64,000 nucleotides of DNA from Enterobacter hormaechei subsp. xiangfangensis (GCF_001729785.1 NZ_CP017183.1:3906001-3970000); one strand, 5' to 3'. Shown: positions 40,510 through 51,752, numbered from the stretch's first letter. The notes: a model not told the origin generated them from the letters alone. Made by a program: numbers and translations.

Positions 40510-41554
40510 TTTCCTGCTTACATTGCTGCTTACAGCGCTGCCTTTGAAAGAAGCGCTGGCGCTCAACTGCTATCTGGGTGGATCTGGCGGCCCCGTCGAG
40601 GAGACAAAAACGATCTCCCCTTTTGCCATACCCAGCAACGCTCAGGTTGGCCAAAAAATATGGGAGTCTGATGACATTAAAATTCCGGTGACGTGTGACA
40701 ATAACGTCACAAGCGGTTTCAAGCCGGAAGATGTTTTTGCCTGGGTAAACCCTTATCCTGCCGCAACCGATCCCTATTATGAACTGGGCGTCACCTATGA
40801 AGGCATAGATTACGATGCCACAGGCCAGCCCAACGGCGTGGATACCCGCCAGTGCCTGGACAACGATAACATCACCATTTACACCCCGGATCAAATCCGC
40901 CAGATGGGTTGGGAGAATCGCATCTGCTCTGGCAATCCGGATGATATCCACATTACGCGCACGTTCGTCGCCCGTTTACGACTTTTCGTGAGAATTAAGG
41001 CTATGCCGCCACATGGCTATGTCAGCTCGCTCAGCGATTACATCGTTGTGCAGTTTGACGGTAAGGGCGGCGTTAATCAGATGGCCGATGCGAAGAACCT
41101 TAAGTATCACATCAACGGACTGCAAAACATTACGGTGCTTGATTGCGGGGCGACGTTTACCATTTACCCTGAGAATCAGGAGATCGACTTTGGCACCTTC
41201 AGCGCGCGCGACATCGTGAATCAGCAGACGCGTTTGCGCACGTTTTCAATACGAACCACCAAAGTGCAGGATGCCCAGTGCTCGGATGGATTTAAGATGG
41301 ACTCGTCGTTTTACACAACCGAAACGCTCAGCGCAGACGACACTGCGGTACTGATAGGGAATGGGTTAAAACTGCGTATTCTTAACGGAACGGCCCCTTA
41401 CACCTTCAACCAGTACAAAGAGTACGCCGATTTTACGGGCGATAAGATGAATATTGAGCAAAACTACACAGCTGAACTTTCACGGGAAGAAGGGAAAGCG
41501 ATTCAGTCCGGGCCGTTCGAAACCGTGGTACTGTTCAAAATTAACTACCACTAG
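40493..41554 (+). CDS. Two-domain fimbrial tip protein, probable adhesin
   Basis: This 353-residue secreted protein has a signal peptide ([20 protein letters not shown] plus ALA) and an N-terminal domain (about 24-195) with several cysteines that is unlike a pilin. It is followed by a C-terminal pilin domain (about 200-353) that begins [20 protein letters not shown] and ends in VVLFKINYH with the penultimate Tyr strand. This layout is that of a tip adhesin with a receptor-binding lectin-like domain. The ligand cannot be read. It resembles the YqiI type of E. coli in size, and it overlaps the chaperone gene. Confidence 0.86.
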   Translation: MRKLTSFLLTLLLTALPLKEALALNCYLGGSGGPVEETKTISPFAIPSNAQVGQKIWESDDIKIPVTCDNNVTSGFKPEDVFAWVNPYPAATDPYYELGVTYEGIDYDATGQPNGVDTRQCLDNDNITIYTPDQIRQMGWENRICSGNPDDIHITRTFVARLRLFVRIKAMPPHGYVSSLSDYIVVQFDGKGGVNQMADAKNLKYHINGLQNITVLDCGATFTIYPENQEIDFGTFSARDIVNQQTRLRTFSIRTTKVQDAQCSDGFKMDSSFYTTETLSADDTAVLIGNGLKLRILNGTAPYTFNQYKEYADFTGDKMNIEQNYTAELSREEGKAIQSGPFETVVLFKINYH

Positions 41555-41558
41555 AAAC

Positions 41559-41584
41559 AAAAAAACCGGGTTTCCCCGGCTTTT
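41559..41584. terminator. Bidirectional terminator between the fimbrial operon and ribB
   Basis: CCGGG-TTTC-CCCGG with AAAAAAA on the left and TTTT on the right. On the minus strand the stem is followed by seven thymines, so it ends both the tip gene and ribB. Confidence 0.85.
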
Positions 41585-41598
41585 ATACATCAGCATGT

Positions 41599-42252
41599 TC
41601 AGCTGGCTTTGCGCTCGTGCGCGCGGCGGTACTCAACCAGATCTTCAATCGTCACCACTGGCATATTGTGCAGACGCGCAAAGGTGATGCACTCCGGCGC
41701 ACGCGCCATGGTGCCATCATCGTTGGTCAGTTCGCACAGCACGCCTGCGGGTTTGAAGCCAGCCAGCGTCACCAGATCGATGGTCGCTTCGGTATGACCA
41801 CCACGGGTCAGCACGCCGCCCGGCTGCGCGCGCAGCGGGAAGACGTGACCAGGACGGTGCAGATCGGAAGGTTTCGCACCATCAGCAATCGCTGCACGCA
41901 CGGTGGTCAGACGGTCAGCCGCCGACACACCGGTGGTTACGCCATGCGCCGCTTCAATGGTCACAGTGAAGCCAGTACCAAAGGCGCTGGTGTTGTTTTC
42001 AACCATCATCGGCAGATCAAGCTGCTGGCGACGGTCTTCGGTGATGCACAGGCATACGATGCCGCTACCGTGACGGATGGTCAGCGCCATCTGCTCAACG
42101 GTCATGTTCTCGGCGGCAAAAATCATGTCGCCTTCGTTTTCACGGTTTTCATCGTCAAGCACCATCACACCGCGGCCTTCGCGCAGGGCATCCAGTGCAT
42201 GTTCAACACGTTGAGTTGAAGTGCCAAAAGAGGAAAGTAGCGTCTGATTCAT
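41599..42252 (-). CDS. ribB: 3,4-dihydroxy-2-butanone 4-phosphate synthase RibB
   Basis: RibB (217 residues) converts ribulose 5-phosphate to 3,4-dihydroxy-2-butanone 4-phosphate and formate in riboflavin synthesis. The active-site motif [16 protein letters not shown] (residues 37-52) with its Mg2+-binding acidic residues is intact, as is [21 protein letters not shown]. It is the stand-alone enterobacterial RibB without the GTP cyclohydrolase II domain. An FMN riboswitch lies in its leader, giving end-product feedback. In E. coli the next neighbour is ubiK, as here. Confidence 0.97.
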   Translation of the reverse strand: MNQTLLSSFGTSTQRVEHALDALREGRGVMVLDDENRENEGDMIFAAENMTVEQMALTIRHGSGIVCLCITEDRRQQLDLPMMVENNTSAFGTGFTVTIEAAHGVTTGVSAADRLTTVRAAIADGAKPSDLHRPGHVFPLRAQPGGVLTRGGHTEATIDLVTLAGFKPAGVLCELTNDDGTMARAPECITFARLHNMPVVTIEDLVEYRRAHERKAS

Positions 42253-42359
42253 GGTAAAAAAACCTCATTAACTTTATGGTTACCAGAATCAGGGCAGTCT
42301 TAGGAGCGCCGTACAAGCGGCAAAAAAATAACGTGAGCGGGCTTTGCCCGACTGGATCG

Positions 42360-42503
42360 TTACTCTCTCCCATCCGGACTCTAACCGTCGGCCCCGGAAT
42401 TACACCGGATCTGCTGACCTTTGAGAATTCACCCAAAGCGCTCGCGGGCTTTCAGCGTTAAGCTGATTTACCGCCGGTGGGGAATTTCGCCCCGCCCTGA
42501 GAA
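42360..42503 (-). ncRNA. FMN riboswitch (RFN element) in the ribB leader
   Basis: Read on the minus strand, the element runs from TCTCAGGGCGGGGCGAAATT through CCCCACCGGCGGTAAATC, the CGGTTAGAGTCCGGATGGGA segment and ends GAGAGAGTA. These are the conserved RFN arms. FMN binding would stop ribB expression. The full ribB-ubiK gap (42253-42628, 376 bases) holds this element, its about 107-base downstream leader to the ribB start, and the ubiK promoter; I see no gene in it. Confidence 0.95.
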
Positions 42504-42628
42504 TAAGCGAGATAACTATAACGCTATTGATTACCCTGGGCAATGCATAAGCTTCAAACAATTTTGTTTAACCCGCGGCATGACACGCTACAATAGGCAC
42601 TAACACCTTTTCATCAAGGGAAACGACA

Positions 42629-42925
42629 ATGATTGACCCAAAGAAAATTGAGCAGATCGCGCGTCAGGTTCATGAGTCCATGCCGAAAGGTATTCGTGAG
42701 TTTGGTGATGACGTTGAGAAGAAAATCCGCCAGACGTTGCAGGCACAGTTGGTTCGCCTTGATTTAGTCAGCCGCGAAGAGTTTGACGTGCAGACGCAGG
42801 TGCTGCTGCGCACCCGCGAGAAGCTGGCGCTGCTGGAACAACGTTTGACCGAGCTGGAAAACCGCAATGCGCCGGAAGAAGTGAAGCCAGCGCCAGCTAT
42901 TCCACCGGTGGATGACCAGGCATAA
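42629..42925 (+). CDS. ubiK: Ubiquinone biosynthesis accessory factor UbiK
   Basis: UbiK (also called YqiC) is a 98-residue accessory factor that works with UbiJ in the aerobic ubiquinone pathway, perhaps as a lipid-binding scaffold. The sequence starts [19 protein letters not shown] and its C-terminal half (about 48-80) is a coiled coil with heptad leucines ([29 protein letters not shown]). The length matches the family. It is transcribed alone, opposite to hldE, with a CCCTCTCCC repeat and a bidirectional terminator between them. Confidence 0.95.
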   Translation: MIDPKKIEQIARQVHESMPKGIREFGDDVEKKIRQTLQAQLVRLDLVSREEFDVQTQVLLRTREKLALLEQRLTELENRNAPEEVKPAPAIPPVDDQA

Positions 42926-42950
42926 GTGCGGCCTGATGCCCTCACCCCAG

Positions 42951-42971
42951 CCCTCTCCCACAGGGAGAGGG
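42951..42971. repeat. CCCTCTCCC-ACA-GGGAGAGGG hairpin after ubiK
   Basis: A perfect 9-bp inverted repeat, with a GCGGCCTGATGCCCTCACCC lead-in matching that after tolC (from 32625). The shared lead-in suggests that the repeat is copied as a longer unit. Confidence 0.7.
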
Positions 42972-42980
42972 TGAAAAACG

Positions 42981-43004
42981 AACGGGCCAACAGGCCCGTT
43001 TTTT
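42981..43004. terminator. Bidirectional terminator of ubiK and hldE
   Basis: AACGGGCC pairs with GGCCCGTT across an AACA loop, with AAAAA to the left and TTTT to the right, so it works in both directions. It reaches the hldE stop codon. Confidence 0.85.
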
Positions 43005-44433
43005 ACTGACTGTCTTTCTGGATCTTCTTAATGATGTTGGTGGTTGAACACCCGTCCTCAAAGTTGAGCACCATTACTTCACCACCATTCGCCCAGACCT
43101 CTTCGCTACCTGCGATTTGCTCTGGTTTGTAATCACCGCCCTTCACCAGCAGGTCAGGCAAAATTCCGGCAATCAGGCGCTGCGGGGTGTCTTCTTCAAA
43201 TGAGACCACCCAGTCCACCGCTTCCAGCGCGCCGAGCACTATCATGCGCTGCTCCAGCGGGTTAACCGGACGCGTTTCACCCTTCAGACGTTTGGTTGAG
43301 GCATCGCTGTTGACCGCCACAATCAGGCGGTCGCCCAGCTTGCGCGCATTCGCCAGATACGACACGTGGCCCGCATGCAGGATGTCGAACACGCCGTTCG
43401 TCATCACCACTTTTTCACCGCGTTTGCGCGCGGCGGCAACGGCCACTTTCAGCTCGTCTTCGGTCATGACGCCAAAGCCGGTATCCGCACGCCCACGCAC
43501 CGCGTTTTCCAGCTCAATTGGCGAAACGGTGGAGGTCCCGAGTTTACCGACGACCACGCCCGCCGCGGCGTTCGCGAAGTAGCATGCTTCTTCCAGGGAG
43601 TTACCCGCCGCCAGCGTCGCCGCCAGCACGCCAATCACCGTATCACCGGCACCGGTCACGTCGTACACTTCCTGCGCCTGGGTTGGCATATGCAGCGGCG
43701 CCTTGCCCGGTTGCAGCAGCGTCATGCCCTGCTCGGAACGGGTCACCAGCAGCGCAGACAGCTCGAAATCAGCGATGATTTTCATGCCGCGCTCAACCAG
43801 CTCTTCTTCAGTTTTGCACTTGCCCGCCACCGCTTCGAATTCAGAGAGGTTTGGCGTCAGCAGGGTTGCGCCGCGATAGCGCTCAAAATCGGTGCCTTTC
43901 GGGTCGATCAGCACCGGAACGCTGGCTTTGCGCGCCAGCTGGATCATGGTCTGCACGCTCGCCAGCGCGCCTTTGGCATAATCAGACAGCACCAGCGCGC
44001 CAATATTGCCCAACGCCTGGTTAATGCGCTCGTGCAGCGGCTCGGGATCAACGCCTTCGAACCCTTCTTCAAAGTCGAGGCGGATTAGCTGCTGGTTACG
44101 CGACAGCACGCGAAGCTTGGTGATGGTTGGGTGGGTCGGAACAGAAACGAAGTCACACTTCACATTCACGTCCGCCAGCGACTTGCTCAGCGCACGCGCC
44201 GCATCGTCAATGCCGGTCAGGCCAACCAGACGCGAATGTGCGCCCAGAGAGGCTATGTTCATCGCCACGTTTGCCGCGCCACCGGGACGCTCTTCAATGG
44301 TGTCGACCTTTACCACCGGTACCGGTGCTTCCGGAGAGATGCGGCTGGTCGGCCCATACCAGTAGCGATCCAGCATCACATCACCGACAACCATAACTCC
44401 AGCACGTTCAAACTCTGGCAGTGTTACTTTCAT
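43003..44433 (-). CDS. hldE: Bifunctional heptose kinase/adenylyltransferase HldE
   Basis: HldE (476 residues) makes ADP-heptose for the LPS inner core. The N-terminal PfkB-type kinase (about 1-318) phosphorylates heptose 7-phosphate and has [17 protein letters not shown]; the C-terminal nucleotidyltransferase (about 340-476) has the [14 protein letters not shown] motif (HxGH). Both domains are complete. It lies between ubiK and glnE; glnE is upstream on the same strand with a 40-base gap. In E. coli a fimbrial cluster lies next to hldE; here that cluster is 1.4 kb away, on the other side of ribB-ubiK. Confidence 0.97.
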   Translation of the reverse strand: MKVTLPEFERAGVMVVGDVMLDRYWYGPTSRISPEAPVPVVKVDTIEERPGGAANVAMNIASLGAHSRLVGLTGIDDAARALSKSLADVNVKCDFVSVPTHPTITKLRVLSRNQQLIRLDFEEGFEGVDPEPLHERINQALGNIGALVLSDYAKGALASVQTMIQLARKASVPVLIDPKGTDFERYRGATLLTPNLSEFEAVAGKCKTEEELVERGMKIIADFELSALLVTRSEQGMTLLQPGKAPLHMPTQAQEVYDVTGAGDTVIGVLAATLAAGNSLEEACYFANAAAGVVVGKLGTSTVSPIELENAVRGRADTGFGVMTEDELKVAVAAARKRGEKVVMTNGVFDILHAGHVSYLANARKLGDRLIVAVNSDASTKRLKGETRPVNPLEQRMIVLGALEAVDWVVSFEEDTPQRLIAGILPDLLVKGGDYKPEQIAGSEEVWANGGEVMVLNFEDGCSTTNIIKKIQKDSQ

Positions 44434-44473
44434 TCCTGACTCCAGAAAGATTCACAATTTGCGCGCGATAATA

Positions 44474-47329
44474 TCACACTTGTTTTGTTACGCACGGTTC
44501 CACTAGCCACTTCTGCCAGCTTGTAGTCACCTGCGCGCGTTCGTCGGCGAAACAGTCCAGCGCCACATGGCCCGGCTGTTCCTGTAATGCCAGATGGTGC
44601 AACTCATCACGCAGTGTGGTGTAGGCGCGGGTTAAGGCCTGCGCCTCCTGCTCATCCATAATGTCGTTCTGCGCCAGCAGTTCCAGTATGCGCACGTTAT
44701 CCGACCAGCGGGTCAGCTTCGGCTTATCGTGCGCGTGCAGCAGCACCAGGTACTGAGTGATAAACTCAATATCGGTAATCCCGCCTTCATCGGCTTTGAT
44801 ATCAAAGCGATCGCGATGTTTGTTGCCAAGGTGCGCGCGCATCTTCTCCCGCATTTCCCGCACTTCGGTTTGCAGCGTACTGCCCTCGCGCGGGGTCGTC
44901 ATGACCGCCTTGCGGATCGCATCGAACTGCGTTTTGAGCTGCGGATCGCCATACACCACGCGGGCGCGCACCAGCGCCTGATGCTCCCACGTCCAGGCTT
45001 CGTTCTTCTGATAGTCGGCGAAAGCCTCCGTCGAGGTGACCAGCATGCCTGCCGCGCCGGACGGGCGCAGACGCGCATCCACTTCATACAGAATGCCGGA
45101 TGAGGTGCGGGTGCTGAACAGGTGCATGATGCGCTGGGCCAGGCGCAGGTAGAACTGCCGTCCGTCAATCTCACGTTCGCCGTCGGTCATGACGTCTGCC
45201 GGACAGTCGTGGAGGAAAATCAGATCCAGATCGGAGCTGTAGCCCAGTTCCCAGCCGCCCAGCTTGCCGTACCCCACCACCGCAAAACCGCGGCCTTCAC
45301 GGTCAGCAAGGTGCTTCGGCTGGCCGTAGCGGGCTACCATTTGCACCCACGCCTGGTGGACAACCGCGTCGATGATCGCTTCCGCCAGCCAGGTTAAGTG
45401 ATCGCTCACTTTCATTACCGGCAGGGTACCGGCGATATCTGCCGCCGCCACGCGCAGCATCTGTGCCTGCTTAAACTGACGTAGCGCCTCAAGCTGTTGC
45501 TCTTCGTCCTCCTCCGGCACGCGCAGCAGATACTGGCGCAGCTCGTCGCGGTAGGCGTCCGTCGCCGTCGGCTGATAGAGGGTATTCGGGTCGAGCAGTT
45601 CGTCCAGCAGCAGCGGATAACGCGCCAGCTTGTTCGCCACCATCGGCGATGCGGCGCAGAGGGAAATCAGGTGCTTCAGCGCGCCTGGAAACTCGCTTAA
45701 CAGCTCAAGGTAAGTGGTACGCGTGACGATCCCACTCAGCAGCGGCATCATGCGCGACAGCGGCACCGGCGCATCGTCGCGGGAGCAGACATCGCTCAGC
45801 AGATGCGGCATCAGATGATCCAGCACCTGACGACCGCGTGGGCCGATAGCGCGTTTGTTCAGTTCGAGGCGGAAATCGGCAATCAGCGCCACCACGCGAT
45901 AGCGGGCATCGTCGCTTAAGTGCGCCAGCACCGGCGTGGTGTCATCTTCCTGAAGCGCGTCCTGCCACAGTTCGCGCCAGTGCTCGGAGAGCGCATCGTC
46001 CTGCGATTCAGTTTCGTCGTCGCCGATCAGATCGTTAAAGATGCGGCGCACGCCCGCCATATGCGCTTCCAGCCGTTGCGTCAGCGCCGCCCAGTCATCC
46101 ACCCGCATCCCCCAGGCCAGACGCGCCCGGTTCAGCTCATCGCCCGGCAACGTCTGGGTCTGTTCGTCGTTGATACTTTGCAGCAAATTTTCCAGACGAC
46201 GCAGGAAGAGATAAGAGTCACGCAGCGTTTGCGCGTCGCCTTCCGGCAGCAGATGCAGCTGATCGATAGCGCTTAGCGTCGGCAGCAGCGAGCGGGATTG
46301 CAGAGAAGGTTCACGCCCGCCGCGTATCAGCTGGAAGACCTGGACGATAAATTCGATCTCACGAATACCGCCAGCACCGAGCTTGATGTTGTCTTTCAGG
46401 CCACGGCGACGCACCTCGCGGGCAATCATCCCTTTCATATTTCGCAGGGACTGGATAACGCTGAAGTCGATGTAGCGGCGGAACACGAACGGGCGCAGCA
46501 TGGCGCGCAGCTCGTTGGCGTAGGCATCGTCGCTGTCGCCCATGATCCGCGCTTTGACCATCGCGTAACGCTCCCAGTCGCGACCCTGCTCCTGGTAGTA
46601 ATCTTCCAGCGCGGCAAAGCTCAGCACCAGTGGCCCGCTGTCGCCAAACGGACGCAGGCGCATGTCCACGCGGTAAACAAAACCATCCTGCGTGGGCTGA
46701 TCCAGCGCCTTAATCAGCCGCTGCCCCAGACGAGTAAAGAACTGGGCATTGTCCAGCTCGCGACGGCCGCCGCGCGTGGAGCCGTTCTCGGGCCAGGCAA
46801 AAATCAGATCGATGTCTGAGGAGAAGTTCAGCTCGCAGCCGCCCAGCTTGCCCATCCCCAGGATCAACAGTGGCTGAGGAACCCCTTCCTCGCTGCACGG
46901 CGTGCCCCACTCTTTACAGCAGGCGGCGTAGAGCCAGTCCCGCGCGGCGACGATCAGCGTCTGCGCCAGCTCGCTCAACTGCTGCAAGGTGCTCTCTTCA
47001 CTCACCAGCTCCAGCGCCTGCGCCCAGGCAATGCGTACCATTACCCGGCGGCGGAACTGACGCAGAACGCGCATCAGCGTGGCTTCGTCTGCCACCTCTG
47101 CCAGCGCGGTTTGCAGCCAGCCAGCATAATGCCGCCACTCGTCAGCCTGCGGCGGCGCGCTTTCCAGCTCTGCCAGCCAGTCCGGGTTAGCGCTGACGCT
47201 CTCCTGCACAAAATCACTGAACGTGAGCACGCTTTTCGCCTGCTCGCTTAACGACGACGCGGGTAACGACTCAGGCAGGCGTTCACAAACGGTCTGCCAG
47301 TGCTGCTGTAACTGCGAAGAAAGCGGCAT
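44474..47329 (-). CDS. glnE: Glutamine synthetase adenylyltransferase/removase GlnE
   Basis: GlnE (951 residues) attaches AMP to glutamine synthetase when nitrogen is plentiful and removes it when nitrogen is scarce. Two nucleotidyltransferase domains are visible: the adenylyl-removing one with [20 protein letters not shown] (near 155-175) and the adenylylating one with [20 protein letters not shown] (near 690-710), joined by a regulatory helical region. Length is near the E. coli 946. Nitrogen sensing connects it to the NAC-like site of the urease operon in this window. It follows ygiF by 21 bases. Confidence 0.97.
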   Translation of the reverse strand: MPLSSQLQQHWQTVCERLPESLPASSLSEQAKSVLTFSDFVQESVSANPDWLAELESAPPQADEWRHYAGWLQTALAEVADEATLMRVLRQFRRRVMVRIAWAQALELVSEESTLQQLSELAQTLIVAARDWLYAACCKEWGTPCSEEGVPQPLLILGMGKLGGCELNFSSDIDLIFAWPENGSTRGGRRELDNAQFFTRLGQRLIKALDQPTQDGFVYRVDMRLRPFGDSGPLVLSFAALEDYYQEQGRDWERYAMVKARIMGDSDDAYANELRAMLRPFVFRRYIDFSVIQSLRNMKGMIAREVRRRGLKDNIKLGAGGIREIEFIVQVFQLIRGGREPSLQSRSLLPTLSAIDQLHLLPEGDAQTLRDSYLFLRRLENLLQSINDEQTQTLPGDELNRARLAWGMRVDDWAALTQRLEAHMAGVRRIFNDLIGDDETESQDDALSEHWRELWQDALQEDDTTPVLAHLSDDARYRVVALIADFRLELNKRAIGPRGRQVLDHLMPHLLSDVCSRDDAPVPLSRMMPLLSGIVTRTTYLELLSEFPGALKHLISLCAASPMVANKLARYPLLLDELLDPNTLYQPTATDAYRDELRQYLLRVPEEDEEQQLEALRQFKQAQMLRVAAADIAGTLPVMKVSDHLTWLAEAIIDAVVHQAWVQMVARYGQPKHLADREGRGFAVVGYGKLGGWELGYSSDLDLIFLHDCPADVMTDGEREIDGRQFYLRLAQRIMHLFSTRTSSGILYEVDARLRPSGAAGMLVTSTEAFADYQKNEAWTWEHQALVRARVVYGDPQLKTQFDAIRKAVMTTPREGSTLQTEVREMREKMRAHLGNKHRDRFDIKADEGGITDIEFITQYLVLLHAHDKPKLTRWSDNVRILELLAQNDIMDEQEAQALTRAYTTLRDELHHLALQEQPGHVALDCFADERAQVTTSWQKWLVEPCVTKQV

Positions 47330-47350
47330 ATCAGGGGTTCCTTGCCAGAA

Positions 47351-48652
47351 TTAACGTTTTCCGCTGTGCAGCCAGTACGGATCCTGCGAAATGGCCTCGT
47401 TGCGGAAATGCTCGATCTCAATCTGCTGACGGGTCTCGATGGCATGCTTAAGCCCCTGCCAGTTCTCCAGCCAGGCCTGCGCCTTCACGCCCTCATACGC
47501 ACCCGACAGCAGCAACATGCTGTCGATGTTACGCGCCAGGCGGGGAAGCTGATCGCCATACTGGTCGCCCAGCGGATGCGCGAAGGTGGTTCGCAGCTCG
47601 GCCGCGTGACGGGAGAGGTGGATATCCGCAAAACGTTTGAAGTTTTCCGCAATTTTGGTCTGCCCTTTCGCATCGAGGAAGGTGCGCCAGCCGCGCGTCA
47701 CCAGAAACTCGGTCAGCGCCAGTTTCGCGCTGGCGTTTTGCGGGCTGTAGATCGCCGTTTGTGCCGACACGTCGGAAAGCATCAGCGTTTCGGTTTGAGT
47801 GAGCAAATCACGTAAGTGAGTGCTGGCTTTACGCGGTACAATGCCGCCAAAGAGCGTCAGGGTATGACGTACCAGCCCCATAGCGGCCAGCACCTGTTTT
47901 TTGGCATTTTTCACGTTACGCGCCCACAGCTCCTCGTGGTACTGCCACTGAGAGAGCGCCAGCTCCAGCGCCGCTTCCATGCCCTGCTCAACGGAGGCTT
48001 TCGGCACAACGCGCAGAATCGGGGTTTCTCGCAGCACGCGCGGCGCATTCCCGGCGGCCAGGTGATAGCCGCGCGCCGCTTTACTCAGGCTGCCCTGACG
48101 CAGCCCAGGCTGGTTCACCAGCTTGCGCGCCAGCTTCAGCACATCGCTCGCGTCGCCATCAAGCAGTTCGAGTTCCAATTCGCAGATCGGCTCCTGCTCT
48201 TCACCAGCCTTAATTTCACCCCGATCAAACGCGATCTCAATGCGGCTCTTGCCTTCCGTCACCAGCCATTTCTCGCGCCAGAAATCGGTGCTGAACAGCG
48301 GTTGCGCCTCTGCCGACAGCGTTGCGGGCAGCGTTCCTTCCGGCCACACTTCCGCCGGAAAGCGATCCAGCTCAAGTTCTGGCTTACTGATGTCGATATT
48401 GTATTCCGGACGCTGGTGTAAACCGCCCACCACGCGACCGGCGATTTTCATCGTCATCTCGTAGCGCCCGTTCGCACCCCGGATGCGCAGGCCCATATCA
48501 TGGTTGCGCAGCCAGTTGTCCGGCGTTTCGTAATAGATGTTGAGCAGCTGTACGGGTTCATGGTGCTCGCCGGACAGCGTATTCAGATGCTGGCGGAGCG
48601 CGTCAGCGCTGTCTTTTTCGACGATAAACTTTAATTCGATCTCTTGTGCCAT
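47351..48652 (-). CDS. ygiF: Inorganic triphosphatase YgiF (CYTH-CHAD)
   Basis: YgiF (433 residues) is a CYTH-domain triphosphatase that hydrolyses inorganic triphosphate with Mg2+. The N-terminal EIELKFIV strand holds the signature ExExK motif, with the tunnel-forming strands up to about residue 200. A helical CHAD domain (about 220-433) follows, with many conserved His and Arg residues that bind polyphosphate-like ligands. It lies upstream of glnE on the same strand and is divergent from ygiM. Confidence 0.94.
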   Translation of the reverse strand: MAQEIELKFIVEKDSADALRQHLNTLSGEHHEPVQLLNIYYETPDNWLRNHDMGLRIRGANGRYEMTMKIAGRVVGGLHQRPEYNIDISKPELELDRFPAEVWPEGTLPATLSAEAQPLFSTDFWREKWLVTEGKSRIEIAFDRGEIKAGEEQEPICELELELLDGDASDVLKLARKLVNQPGLRQGSLSKAARGYHLAAGNAPRVLRETPILRVVPKASVEQGMEAALELALSQWQYHEELWARNVKNAKKQVLAAMGLVRHTLTLFGGIVPRKASTHLRDLLTQTETLMLSDVSAQTAIYSPQNASAKLALTEFLVTRGWRTFLDAKGQTKIAENFKRFADIHLSRHAAELRTTFAHPLGDQYGDQLPRLARNIDSMLLLSGAYEGVKAQAWLENWQGLKHAIETRQQIEIEHFRNEAISQDPYWLHSGKR

Positions 48653-48889
48653 AGCCTTGTACTTTTGCGTGCGTCACAGACGCGTCGATGAAGGCGAACT
48701 TACTCGCCATTTGTTTGTCAGTACATAGTATTTTGCGCCAAATTGCCACGCAATGAGCAATTTGACGGGCGTAAAAGTTTAAAGCGGTGGAAATCATGAC
48801 ACAGATGATTCCGATTGATGATGAATCCTTTGCGTAGCGACACTGATACCACTACTATCGTTCCACTTTTTATGAAAATAACGACTGAT

Positions 48890-49510
48890 ATGCTTAAATT
48901 ACGCCTGATTGGACTTACTTTACTCGCTTTTAGCGCCGCAACCGCGGTCCACGCTGAAGAGAAACGTTACGTTTCTGATGAACTGAATACCTGGGTACGC
49001 AGCGGCCCTGGAGACAATTATCGCCTCGTGGGTACGGTAAATGCCGGCGAGGAAGTGACTCTGCTGCAAACTAACGCAGACACCAATTACGGTCAGGTTC
49101 GTGACAGCTCTGGCCGCACCTCATGGATCCCGCTGAAAGAGCTGAGCACGGTGCCAAGCCTGCGCACCCGCGTGCCGGATCTGGAAAATCAGGTGAAAAC
49201 CCTGACTGACAAGCTGAACAACATCGACGGCACCTGGAACCAGCGCACCGCAGAGATGCAGCAGAAAGTGGCGCAAAGCGACAGCGTGATCGCCGGTCTG
49301 AAAGATGAAAATCAGAAGCTGAAAAATGAGCTGATCGTCGCGCAGAAGAAAGTGAACGCCGCGAATCTACAGCTGGATGACAAACAACGCACCATCATCA
49401 TGCAGTGGTTTATGTATGGCGGCGGGGTGCTGGGCGTCGGTCTGGTGCTGGGTCTGGTGCTTCCTCACCTTATCCCAAGCCGTAAACGTAAAGACCGCTG
49501 GATGAACTAA
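48890..49510 (+). CDS. ygiM: SH3b-domain membrane protein YgiM
   Basis: YgiM is a 206-residue protein, the E. coli length when started at MLKLRLIGLTLLAFSAAT; the frame is open 25 codons further upstream, but those are not conserved. After a signal peptide come a bacterial SH3 domain (about 25-92, WVRSGPGDNYRLVGTV), a coiled coil (about 100-165) and a C-terminal membrane helix (about 172-195) ending in SRKRKDRWMN. This places the SH3 domain in the periplasm. Its role is unknown. The cca gene follows after 60 bases. Confidence 0.93.
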   Translation: MLKLRLIGLTLLAFSAATAVHAEEKRYVSDELNTWVRSGPGDNYRLVGTVNAGEEVTLLQTNADTNYGQVRDSSGRTSWIPLKELSTVPSLRTRVPDLENQVKTLTDKLNNIDGTWNQRTAEMQQKVAQSDSVIAGLKDENQKLKNELIVAQKKVNAANLQLDDKQRTIIMQWFMYGGGVLGVGLVLGLVLPHLIPSRKRKDRWMN

Positions 49511-49570
49511 CTCGTCTTCTCTGCCACACTTACGTATCATCTTGCGAAAAGAGAAAACGGGAGTGTTGGC

Positions 49571-50812
49571 GTGAAGAGTTATCTGGTCGGTGGTGCGGTA
49601 CGTGATGCGTTATTAGGTCTGCCGGTCAAAGATAAAGACTGGGTCGTGGTCGGTGCCACGCCCGAAGCGATGATTGACGCGGGCTACCAGCAGGTAGGCC
49701 GCGATTTTCCTGTGTTCCTCCATCCGAAAAGCCGGGAAGAGTACGCCCTGGCGCGAACCGAACGGAAATCCGGTTCCGGTTATACCGGCTTCACCTGCTA
49801 TGCCGCGCCGGATGTGACGCTGGAGCAGGACTTACTGCGCCGCGATCTCACCATTAATGCTCTGGCGCAGGACGAAAACGGCCATATTATCGACGTCTAC
49901 GGCGGCCAGAACGATCTGCGCGACCGTCTTTTACGCCATATTTCCCCCGCCTTTTCTGAAGATCCGTTACGCGTACTGCGCGTGGCGCGTTTTGCCGCCC
50001 GTTATGCCCATCTCAGCTTCCGCATCGCCGACGAGACGATGGCGCTGATGACGGCCATGACCGACGCGGGCGAGCTGGAACACCTGACGCCAGAACGCGT
50101 CTGGAAAGAGACCGAAAACGCCCTGACTACCCGTAATCCGCAGATCTTTTTCCAGGTTCTGCGCGACTGCGGGGCGCTGAAAGTGCTGTTCCCGGAAATA
50201 GATGCGCTGTTTGGCGTGCCCGCCCCGGCGAAATGGCACCCGGAAATTGATACCGGCATTCACACCCTGATGACGCTGAGCATGGCCGCTATGCTCAGTC
50301 CTGAAGTGGACGTGCGCTTTTCCACTCTCTGCCATGACCTCGGCAAAGGGTTAACGCCAAAGGAATTGTGGCCACGCCATCACGGGCACGGTCCGGCTGG
50401 CGTAAAGCTGGTTGAAGGGCTTTGCCAGCGCCTGCGCGTGCCGAATGACATTCGCGATCTGGCAAAGCTGGTCGCCGAGTTCCACGACCTGATCCACACC
50501 TTCCCGATCCTGAAACCCGCCACCATCGTCAGGCTGTTTGATAACATCGACGCCTGGCGCAAGCCGCAGCGCGTGGAGCAGATCGCGCTCACCAGCGAGG
50601 CTGACGTGCGCGGGCGTACCGGGTTTGAAGCGTCCGATTATCCGCAGGGTCGTTTGCTGCGTGAGGCGTGGGACGTAGCGAAAGCGGTGCCAACGAAAGA
50701 GGTGGTGGAGGCAGGGTTTAAAGGCCCGGAGATCCGCGAAGAGCTGACGAAGCGGCGGATTGATGCGGTTGCGGCGTGGAAGGAAAAACGTTGCCCTCAG
50801 CCGAAAGACTGA
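49571..50812 (+). CDS. cca: Multifunctional CCA tRNA nucleotidyltransferase
   Basis: Cca adds CCA to tRNA 3' ends and, in enterobacteria, also has HD-domain phosphatase and phosphodiesterase activity. It is 413 residues long and uses a GTG start, as in E. coli. The nucleotidyltransferase motif [20 protein letters not shown] (residues 7-26) is intact, as are the RRDLTINA motif and HD residues in [20 protein letters not shown]. It is followed by the convergent uppP, and a GCCCTCAG/CTGAGGGC stem overlaps the last codons. Confidence 0.97.
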   Translation: MKSYLVGGAVRDALLGLPVKDKDWVVVGATPEAMIDAGYQQVGRDFPVFLHPKSREEYALARTERKSGSGYTGFTCYAAPDVTLEQDLLRRDLTINALAQDENGHIIDVYGGQNDLRDRLLRHISPAFSEDPLRVLRVARFAARYAHLSFRIADETMALMTAMTDAGELEHLTPERVWKETENALTTRNPQIFFQVLRDCGALKVLFPEIDALFGVPAPAKWHPEIDTGIHTLMTLSMAAMLSPEVDVRFSTLCHDLGKGLTPKELWPRHHGHGPAGVKLVEGLCQRLRVPNDIRDLAKLVAEFHDLIHTFPILKPATIVRLFDNIDAWRKPQRVEQIALTSEADVRGRTGFEASDYPQGRLLREAWDVAKAVPTKEVVEAGFKGPEIREELTKRRIDAVAAWKEKRCPQPKD

Positions 50813-50825
50813 GGGCGGTCGGTCA

Positions 50826-51647
50826 TCAGAAGAAGACCACGTACACGGCAGCCGCGACGATAAAGCGGTAGATCGCGAACGGAATAAACGAAATACGCTT
50901 AATCAGTTGCAGGAAGGTTTTGATGGCGATCAGCGCCACAATGAAGGCGGTGATAAAGCCCACGGCGAACATCGGAATGTCACCCACGGTCAGGAAGCCG
51001 ATGCTTTTGTAGAGATCCAGCGCGGTGGCGCCCATCATCATCGGCACCGCCAGCAGGAACGAGAACTCAGACGCCGCGTAACGGCTCACGCCCATCAGCA
51101 TCCCGCCGGAAATGGTTGCCCCTGAACGGGAGAAGCCCGGCCACAGCGCCAGACACTGGAAGCAGCCAATCATAAACGCCTGACGATACGTCATATCGTC
51201 CAGACCTTCCGCACGCGGGGTTTTTGGCTTCAGCACTTCGGCGGCAATCAGCAGGAAGCCGCCGACAACCAGCGCGTACATCACGTTAATCGGGTTGAAG
51301 AGCGATTTAATGGTGTCGTGGAACACCAGCCCCAGCACCACTGCCGGGATCATCCCGAGCAGAATATGAATCAGCGTCAGACGCCCCTTGCCCTCTCCTT
51401 CACGCTGCGGCAAACGCCCGAAGTGGATGCCGATCAGACCAAACAGACGACGCCAGAACATCACAACCACCGCCAGGATAGAGCCCAGCTGAATCACCAC
51501 CTCAAACGTCTTTGCGGTATCGCCTTCAAAGCCCAACAGATGGCCAACGATAATCATATGGCCCGTACTGGACACCGGCAAAAACTCCGTCAATCCTTCG
51601 ACCACACCCAGTATTGCCGCCACCAGCAGCGAGTGCATATCGCTCAT
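50826..51647 (-). CDS. uppP: Undecaprenyl-diphosphatase UppP (BacA)
   Basis: UppP (273 residues) is an inner-membrane phosphatase that recycles undecaprenyl pyrophosphate, the lipid carrier of peptidoglycan precursors; extra copies give bacitracin resistance. The two signature motifs are present: [20 protein letters not shown] (residues 17-36) and [20 protein letters not shown]. About eight membrane segments are visible. It is convergent with cca and follows folB on the same strand after a terminator. Confidence 0.97.
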   Translation of the reverse strand: MSDMHSLLVAAILGVVEGLTEFLPVSSTGHMIIVGHLLGFEGDTAKTFEVVIQLGSILAVVVMFWRRLFGLIGIHFGRLPQREGEGKGRLTLIHILLGMIPAVVLGLVFHDTIKSLFNPINVMYALVVGGFLLIAAEVLKPKTPRAEGLDDMTYRQAFMIGCFQCLALWPGFSRSGATISGGMLMGVSRYAASEFSFLLAVPMMMGATALDLYKSIGFLTVGDIPMFAVGFITAFIVALIAIKTFLQLIKRISFIPFAIYRFIVAAAVYVVFF

Positions 51648-51670
51648 CTATAAACCCCTAAAAAGATATA

Positions 51671-51699
51671 AAAAAACGGTTGCCACAACGGCTACCGTG
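51671..51699 (-). terminator. Intrinsic terminator after folB
   Basis: On the minus strand CACGGTAGCC pairs with GGCAACCGT-type bases across GTTGT with one mismatch and is followed by TTTTTTT. It lies 55-80 bases after the folB stop and just upstream of uppP. Confidence 0.7.
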
Positions 51700-51752
51700 A
51701 AACATACAGCTCTAAGACCGATATAACCTAAAATGGTTTAGCTATTATGACG

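Noticed and set aside
50793..50816. GCCCTCAG/CTGAGGGC stem at the end of cca as a terminator
   Set aside because: The stem overlaps the cca stop and has no T-tract on either strand, so I did not list it as a terminator.
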